DNA from: Metallyticus violacea
Taxonomy: Eukaryota > Arthropoda > Insecta > Mantodea > Metallyticidae
Assembly: GCA_030762175.1 (NCBI GenBank)
Contig: CM060831.1
Coordinates: forward strand, 81,001,001 to 81,065,000
Length of the DNA: 64,000 nt
Direction: 5' to 3'
Shown one piece after another: positions 58,230 through 64,000 of the stretch. The notes below the pieces were generated by a model. That model was not told the DNA's origin and did no database searches. It saw nothing but the letters and a program-made list of their open reading frames with translations. The translations under genes and the position numbers were made by a program. Within the stretch, counting starts at the first letter, position 1. Every line of letters begins with the position of its first letter.

Positions 58230-58600
58230 GGAGTAGGGAAAAATATGGGGAACAATATGATAAGGCAGGTAGCAAGGGGTTTGCTTGGGCTAGAACTGGA
58301 GTTGTAAATTTAAAAGGATTAGGATAAGATAAAGGAATAGGAAATTGTTTAATGTGTGGAGAAACCAATAAAGATTGTCATTGTTTGTTATATTGTAATC
58401 AAACAAAGTTATGGAGAGAAAAGGTTTGGATTAAAAATGCGAAAATTTAATTAGGAAGGGTTTAACTTTAAAAGTAGAGAAGGATATAAAAATGATAGTG
58501 AACTATTTAGGTAAAGTTAGAGAAAAATGGATAAGAATGATGAAAAGGATGATGGTAGGAAATGTAGAAAGAAGTGTATCATTAGAAGTATAATAATTTA
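58230..58600 (+). pseudogene. LINE C-terminal CCHC zinc-knuckle fragment
   Basis: A plus-strand frame at 58337-58430 encodes GNCLMCGETNKDCHCLLYCN, a C-x2-C-x7-H-x4-C motif of the type found near the C-terminus of several non-LTR retrotransposon proteins. KLWREKVW follows, then a stop and frame changes. It is opposite in strand to the neighbouring LINE. Confidence 0.5.
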
Positions 58601-58880
58601 TTTAGGGAAGGTGAGGAAGAAATGATAAAGAATAATCAGATAATTAATGATTGATAAATTGAATAGGAAATGGGAGTAAATTGGTATTAGAATCACGATT
58701 GTTATAGACTAATAACCTGGATGTTAGTTTGTATATAGTTCTAAGGAAATAAATAACTCACAAGTGTAGGATAATAGTTGGATGTAGTGTTTAGAATTTT
58801 ACTATATGTTTACATATGCATTAATATAAAATAGTTGCAATGTTTTTAATCCAGTATAATATTGTCACTCATATATTCCT

Positions 58881-60800
58881 TTACAGAGTAATAGGCCTTT
58901 GTATATAGGTATTTTCTAATAGCAGGTTGTTTATTAAGGCTTTTAGGCTAGAGGGAAGAGCATTTTGTACTAAAAGGCATTCATAATTAGCAGGAAAGTG
59001 TTGAAGCCGGTCAATGTAAATTTGCTTTTTGTCTAGTATTCTTGTCATGTATATTTTTATTTTGAACAAATTTTTGTTTATTTCTTATATAAAAGTTCAT
59101 GAGGGATAAAATATATTCATATGGAAGAGTTAAAATTTACAATTGTGTAAAGATGTTTCTGCATGAATGTCTGCTATGTGTATCAGTGATTATTCTTATG
59201 ACTTTTTTCTGTAGCAGAAAGACATGTTCACTTTTAACTGAATTTCCCCAAAATATTAGACCGTACTTTATTATTGAGTTGAAATAAGCATAATAAACTA
59301 GTTTTAAAGTCTTAATTGACTCCAACATTACTAATGCACGTATTGCATAACGTGCACTGCTTAGTTAAGGTGTAATATGATCAATGTGATCTTTCTAATT
59401 CAGATGGTTATCAATTATTAAACCAAGGAATTTAATATATTTGGTTTGTAAAAGTACACTGTTATAATATCCTATCTGTGGTAGTGGATCTGGAGATCTG
59501 TGAGTAATGATTTTGATAACATTTGTTTTATGTAGATTTAGAGACAATTTGTTTGCTTTGAACCATACACACAATGAACTGAGAACCAGATTTAATTTAA
59601 TGGCTCAATCATTAAGGCTCTTTCCATTTATATATGTTTGTGTCATCTGCAAATAGAACAATATTTCCTACATCTTGGATAGATAAGGAGAAGTTATATA
59701 TATATATATATGACACATATATATCTCAGAAAGAGAAGAGGACCGAGAACAGATGCTTGAGGCACTCCATGGTTAATCATTCCCCACTCTGATGCATTGT
59801 TTTTATTATTGAAGGGACAATTTATCACTACTTTTGTTTCCTTTTGTCAAGGTAGGATATAAACCATTTTAAATATTGGTTTTTTATTCCATAGAAAGCT
59901 AATTTATCTATCAGAATTTCTTGATTGACACAATCAAAAGCCTTAGCTAAGTCACAAAATATTCCTCCTACATGTGCTCTTTCATTAAATGCAGTTAAAA
60001 TTTCATTAGTGAGTTTATAGATTGCATTTTCTGTTGAAATTCCTGCCAAACTGATCACTAACTGGAATATTGTTACTTTCAAGGTAATGGTAAAGCCTAT
60101 TGTACATTACTTTCTCAAACACCTTAGAAAATCTCTTTGTGTAAAACAGTTAAAACTTCTTTCCCCTAGGGATAATTTAAAATGTTAAAGTGGTTAAAAC
60201 ATTCAACACTCTTGAACGTTTCACTCTTTAAATTTGTAAAATTCAGGACATGTTTCATGAACTGTTGTTCACATTGTGAACTGACATGACTAAAGAGTCA
60301 TACTGGGTTCGAGAGGCAGGTAAGGGGCTCTGGTGGTCTATGAAAGAACTTATACAAAATGTTGTCCGCCTCTGGAATTTCAAAGTCATAAGTCTGTTTT
60401 CATTTTTCTTAATAAAGATGTTTTCCCATAGGCTCAGTTCTTTAGGAAGTTGGACAGCTCTCAGTAAATTAATACCTTTATCAATTTCACGAAACTCGTT
60501 CCAAAAATGTATCACTACAGCTGATCTTTCCTATCTGTATGTGTCTAATGTTTTTAATGTTTGACCTTAGAAAATGCATGAACTATAGGTCTATAATTAG
60601 AGATATTTATCTTTTCTTGCTTTTTGAACAGAGGCTTCACTATTGAATATTTTAGCCTTCAGGAAATACACCCAATGTTAAATATTACACAAGTGACTAC
60701 AGGGGAGGTACTAATTTCCTTTGCACAGGCCTTTATGACTTTTTAGTCAATCTCATCATAGCCAGAAGAATTTTTTTATTTTAGTTTTCTAATGATATTA
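58881..60800 (-). pseudogene. Jockey-like non-LTR reverse transcriptase, decayed and interrupted
   Basis: Minus-strand blocks occur in the correct order: NSSGYDEI (60760), LKYSIVKPLFKK and ISNYRPI (60590-60660), FSKVFEKVMYNRLYHYLES (60070-60130), STENAIYKLTNEILTAFNER (59980-60040), GGIFCDLAKAFDCVNQEIL (motif A, 59920-59970), GVPQASVLGPLLFL (59725-59770), IVLFADDTN (catalytic box, 59640-59665), LKLVYYAYFNSIIKYGLIFW (59260-59310), and LPSSLKALI near 58940. The catalytic FADD is intact, but stops and frameshifts abound and a 431-bp insert interrupts it. It would have copied its own RNA at a nicked target. Confidence 0.85.
60133..60563. other. 431-bp insertion of unknown type inside the LINE
   Basis: The LINE coding sequence is interrupted between the codons for AFSK and VFEKV. 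The insert is flanked by the 12-bp direct repeat ACCTTAGAAAAT (60121-60132 and 60564-60575). Removing the insert and one repeat restores the reading frame. It has no poly-A and no clear terminal inverted repeats. An 86-codon minus-strand frame (60255-60515) has no recognised domain. Confidence 0.7.
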
Positions 60801-60997
60801 GTAATTTTTAGTGGAGGAGTGGTACATGATTTGAATTCATTATTTTGAATGGGAATTGATAATTGTAAAATTTTTAATGCATCCCTTTTTATCACCAGAA
60901 TATAAATTTAAATTTAAATTTACATTAAGAAAGTAATCATTAAACACACACACATATATATAAAACAGTATTAGTATTTCTAATGCTGAGAAATATG

Positions 60998-62430
60998 CTA
61001 AACTGCTCAAGTCTTTATGATATCCTCCCTCCTATCTAAATATACAGATGTAGTGCCCATTATACCAGTTATTAATATTATAAGTGAACAAGAAGGTCTT
61101 TCATTGCGGAAGTTTTGAAGAATTGGTTTCAAAGTTGTTAGTCTAAATAATATTGTAAACAGAAAGGCATTTGTATTTATGACACCAAATTCAACTTTGC
61201 AGTCTAGCATTGTTGATCCTTTGGACTCGTCTAGAAGGCTTTTTTTCATGTTCAACAATGTGCATATTGTAAAATGCCTTACAAACAATTGGGAAACTAA
61301 AAAAAATGTAAATAAGACCTTGTACTTTCCTGATATGAATGATCATTCTAACATACTATCAGCACAATTAAGGCATTTAGTGTTGGTATATGAGAAAGAA
61401 AAAGAAAATATGGTCATACACTCTTTACCAAAGGGTTATATCCTTTAGCAAGTCAGAAACAGAATGTGAGCCTGACATTAAAAAAATTTCAATGATAATA
61501 ATATTGTAGCTTCAAAACATGCCACAAAAGATTAACTTTATTGTTAAGTGGTGGCAAATTGTTAATGCTAAAGTGTGTTTGAAGGGCAAAAATTTAATAA
61601 CTCTTATATTGAGGTATTTAAAAGTCCAGGGGACATGCAAGTCCAATTTCTGAATAAAACATTCCAACAGTAGATGCTTTAACGGCTCAGACATTTCAGT
61701 CCTTAATTATAACTCTGCAATCTTTCCTTGAAATTATTCCATACCTGTTTAAAAATTATAAAGTTGATAGTATTCTGTTAATCAAATTTTAGAGTGATGA
61801 TTTAGGAAGCTGCTTTGAATCCTATATACAGTTAAGTGGTGCAAATTAACTACATCAGTTACTTACAGCTACTAGAAAATGAGAGAAAATTAAAGTTTAA
61901 AAGTTCTGTGCTGTTTGCTGCTCAAAATGTCGATGTAAACTTACAAAATTAATACCCATCACAGTGATATTGACCTAAGTAAATTTTTTATTGTGGACCA
62001 AGACTTTGAAATGGATGTCATTCCAAATTGCACTTGGCAAATATTGACATGCCTAAGGGGATTTGTAGCTAGACAGGTTTTATATAAATTAGGAGTAATA
62101 TATGTAGTTTGTGGCTGCAGTTAAATAAAGAAGTGGAAGTTAAAGGACTTGGATTGTGAAACATTAACATTACCCACTGACAAAGTAGTATTTACTTTGT
62201 CAGTGGGTAATGTTTGTATTTATTTTGGTATGACATGGCATATAATGTCATTATTAGCAAAAGATTATGTTCAACATATTTTAACAAGTGGAAAACAGCT
62301 CTCTGTATCTCACAAAATAAAATTACTAACATCAAAACAGAATACCAAGTGTACATATATTCTTAAAAACACCCTTGTGGACAAACTGATAGTGTTGCAC
62401 TTTGTGTTAATAAAAGTTTTGTGACGATGA
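60998..62430 (+). pseudogene. P-element-like transposase, central and C-terminal region
   Basis: Blocks in order, mostly in different frames: a region near 61020-61080 with SKYTDVVPIIPVIN-like residues, SIVDPLDSSRRLFFMFNNVH and IVKCLTNNWETKKN (61209-61310), LYFPDMNDHSNILSAQLRHL (61320-61380), QNVSLTLKKF (61455-61485), VKWWQIVNA (61540-61570), an SCFESYIQLSGAN block (61810-61850), and DLDCETLTLPTDKVVF (62147-62195). These follow the order of the P/THAP9 catalytic and GTP-binding region. Stops and frameshifts are frequent. Confidence 0.75.
62166..62214. repeat. Perfect 22-bp inverted repeat with a 5-nt loop
   Basis: The arms are 62166-62187 and 62193-62214 (AACATTACCCACTGACAAAG...). The loop is GTATT. 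It lies inside the P-like relic, where the surrounding sequence is otherwise degraded. Confidence 0.95.
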
Positions 62431-63073
62431 CCAATGATCAGCCATATAATTCTAAACACACTTAAACATTAAAAAAATTTAAAAAATAAAGAAGATCATT
62501 TTGATGTCTTATATAAACTAGATTATATATCAGTTTTGCAGGAATATTAGGCCTATGAAAATATTAAAATACATTGTTTGATGGAAAAAGTACATTGCAT
62601 AATAAATTAGGTAACTAAAGTCCCACAGAATAGGGCAATTTGATTTTACTTAATTGTCAATTTATTTTACTTAGATTCCTTTTCTTTTTTCAAGGTCTTC
62701 TAATATTTTACAAATGCTAAAAGTTATAATTACATAGGTGTAAATGTCAATTTGCCAGTCTGGTACCATTCATGAATGTGAAAAATAGATTTAATTTTGA
62801 GGAAAATAAAATAAAAATAATTTGAACTCTGGTAAATTAAAAATGTGCATTTGCTTTCTAACAATCTTGAGGTTGAGTTAAACTTTTTTTAGTAAGTATG
62901 CATGGTCATGGTTGTAGCATGTAACAAAATAATAATTGAATATGTATGTTTTATTCATCCTATTAAATCATATTCATGTACAAAGTCCAATGATATAGGA
63001 CTTGTCAATAGTTTCAAGGAAAGCTAAAGTAAAAGGACCAAAGAAATATATGTACAAGATTTTTTTTTTTTTT
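62431..63073. other. Unassigned AT-rich stretch
   Basis: Nothing recognisable was seen. The right end of the P-like relic may lie here. Confidence 0.4.
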
Positions 63074-63349
63074 GATCGATTTATTTATGGACGCTCTTTA
63101 ACATCTGAGGTCATCAACGTCCCATTCAACTCAGGGCGTGAAACGGCCAACAAATTTTGCTCAGAGGCCTCATTTTCAGGCTTGAGGTTCTTTTTCGTGC
63201 CGTAAATGTACGACACGGGACCCACGGCTTTACTTCCCTTCCGAAGGTAGCCATACTTAGGATTTTTACGCCCGAAAAAATCCATCGATCCTGGCCGGGT
63301 TTTGGGCGTAGGAGGCAAGTATGGTAACCACTACACCACCAGGACCGAC
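63074..63349 (-). repeat. tRNA-derived SINE, family S1 (copy e), B box deleted
   Basis: On the minus strand the head GGTCCTGGTGGTGTAGTGGT is at the right, but the B-box segment is deleted (CGATCCTGGCCGGGTTTTGG joins directly to the next part). Body and T-rich end are present. It abuts the truncated rosa-like copy B9. Confidence 0.9.
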
Positions 63350-63351
63350 TA

Positions 63352-63930
63352 TCCAGTGTAGCTGGTTTTCTACGGTATATAACATCCTTAAGAGTTTCCC
63401 ATAGGTAGAAGTCCAACGGAATTAGATCCGGAGAACGCAGTGGAAACTCAATCGGACCTCTTCGTCCTACCTATTGCCTTGGAAGATTGTCATCAAGGCT
63501 CGCAAATACATCTTGGTGGTAATGTGATTGTGCACCATCCTGTTGGAAGTAAAATTCCCCGTTTCCATAGAGTGTATGAATGTCGGATCACACGTCTCCA
63601 TTGCTTTTGAACTTCAACAACATTCTTAGTTTTCAAACAGCAATTCAAAATTGCTTTCCGTCGTTCAAACGATAATCTTAGTTCCATCTTGTTGTAGCAA
63701 CGCTAACATAACGTAATGTGAGTCACGTCTGTTTACAGAATATCATACGATAACGTTGACTTCATTTGTTCACTATTGATTTACCTGTTACATAGCAACG
63801 CTATCATCATGTATGTGAGCCACATCTGTTTACAAAACATCATACTACACATTACTGTTGTTTTTCGGTCCAACTTTGAAATATATTAAATAGATATCTA
63901 CTGTGAAAGTGTGTATACATGTTTTGGCAT
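63352..63930 (-). mobile_element. Rosa-like copy B9, truncated, with a duplicated subterminal unit
   Basis: The C-terminal end of the transposase is cut off where SINE S1e begins. The 5' end reaches GAAAGTGTGTATACATGTTT, then TGGCA. It contains two tandem copies of the satellite unit (63690-63850), as in B7. Confidence 0.88.
63353..63687 (-). pseudogene. Rosa-like transposase remnant (B9)
   Basis: The start (ATG at 63687) opens MELRLSFERRKAILNCCLKT. The sequence then passes by deletion to the QQDGA block and to MDFYLWETLKDVIYRRKPAT near 63355-63416. Non-functional. Confidence 0.82.
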
Positions 63931-64000
63931 ATGTCAAAGATAAGTTCGGCTATAATATAAGTACTTTTCTTTATTAGCTTGTTATTTCATTTTGATATGT

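Larger units (their letters stand above)
57120..62430 (+). mobile_element. P-element/THAP9-like transposon relic, interrupted by LINE sequence
   Basis: A THAP-type DNA-binding domain at 57130 and, 4 kb downstream, blocks of the P-superfamily catalytic region (60998-62430) lie in the same orientation. Between them (about 57860-60900) is LINE-derived sequence mostly on the other strand. The simplest reading is one P-like element split by nested insertions. Terminal repeats were not found, so the ends are approximate. Confidence 0.72.

Overview
The window is a stretch of a large, repeat-packed animal nuclear genome, almost certainly an insect. Two things point that way: a split gene with canonical splice sites and an insect-like CaMKK protein, and dozens of decayed copies of insect transposon families (mariner, rosa-type DD41D, DUF4817-type IS630/Tc1, P/THAP, jockey-like LINEs, tRNA-derived SINEs). 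The long introns and the mix of families suggest a cockroach- or termite-like (polyneopteran) host. The lineage is inference. No bacterial features, rRNA genes, convincing tRNA genes or CRISPR arrays were seen.

Only one host exon is well supported. It is a large plus-strand exon at 30231-31473 encoding the Ser/Thr-rich N-terminal region of calcium/calmodulin-dependent protein kinase kinase, ending exactly before the glycine-rich loop of the kinase domain. No other exon was recognised, so most of the window is probably CaMKK intron or flank.

The rest is transposon debris. Five copies of one DD34D mariner family (A) lie at 3326-4590, 6687-7610, 27155-28404, 38115-39360 and 48632-49859. A rosa-like DD41D family (B) has nine recognisable copies (1590-2329, 11162-12448, 25034-26291, 31986-32585, 35972-36710, 40519-41821, 52473-53340, 54858-55598, 63352-63930), several internally deleted. 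Single copies of other mariner/IS630 families lie at 7745-8645, 23597-24790, 29176-29810, 34295-35419, 44402-45628 and 46205-47448. A decayed P/THAP9-like transposon (about 57120-62430) is split by LINE-derived sequence (about 57860-60900). Two tRNA-derived SINE families recur: S1 (431, 14173, 33125, 33670, 42229, 63074) and S2 (10073, 19877, 22211, 23091, 31748, 50628, 56348). A third, related SINE lies at 16343.

The most unusual structures are: (1) a 1.2-kb satellite at 11252-12448 built from the 5' untranslated region and first codons of the rosa-like transposon, arranged as 190-bp dimers that are nearly identical by eye, with an AP-1-type heptamer in every unit; (2) a foldback-like element (14711-18531) with long inverted arms, one of which contains ~150-bp tandem repeats, plus partial copies at 20610 and 41846-43935; (3) two perfect short hairpins (23618-23653 and 62166-62214); and (4) a pair of dispersed repeats (51380, 54170) each carrying a perfect NRF-1-type palindrome.

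All translations and comparisons were made by eye, so boundaries of decayed elements are approximate.
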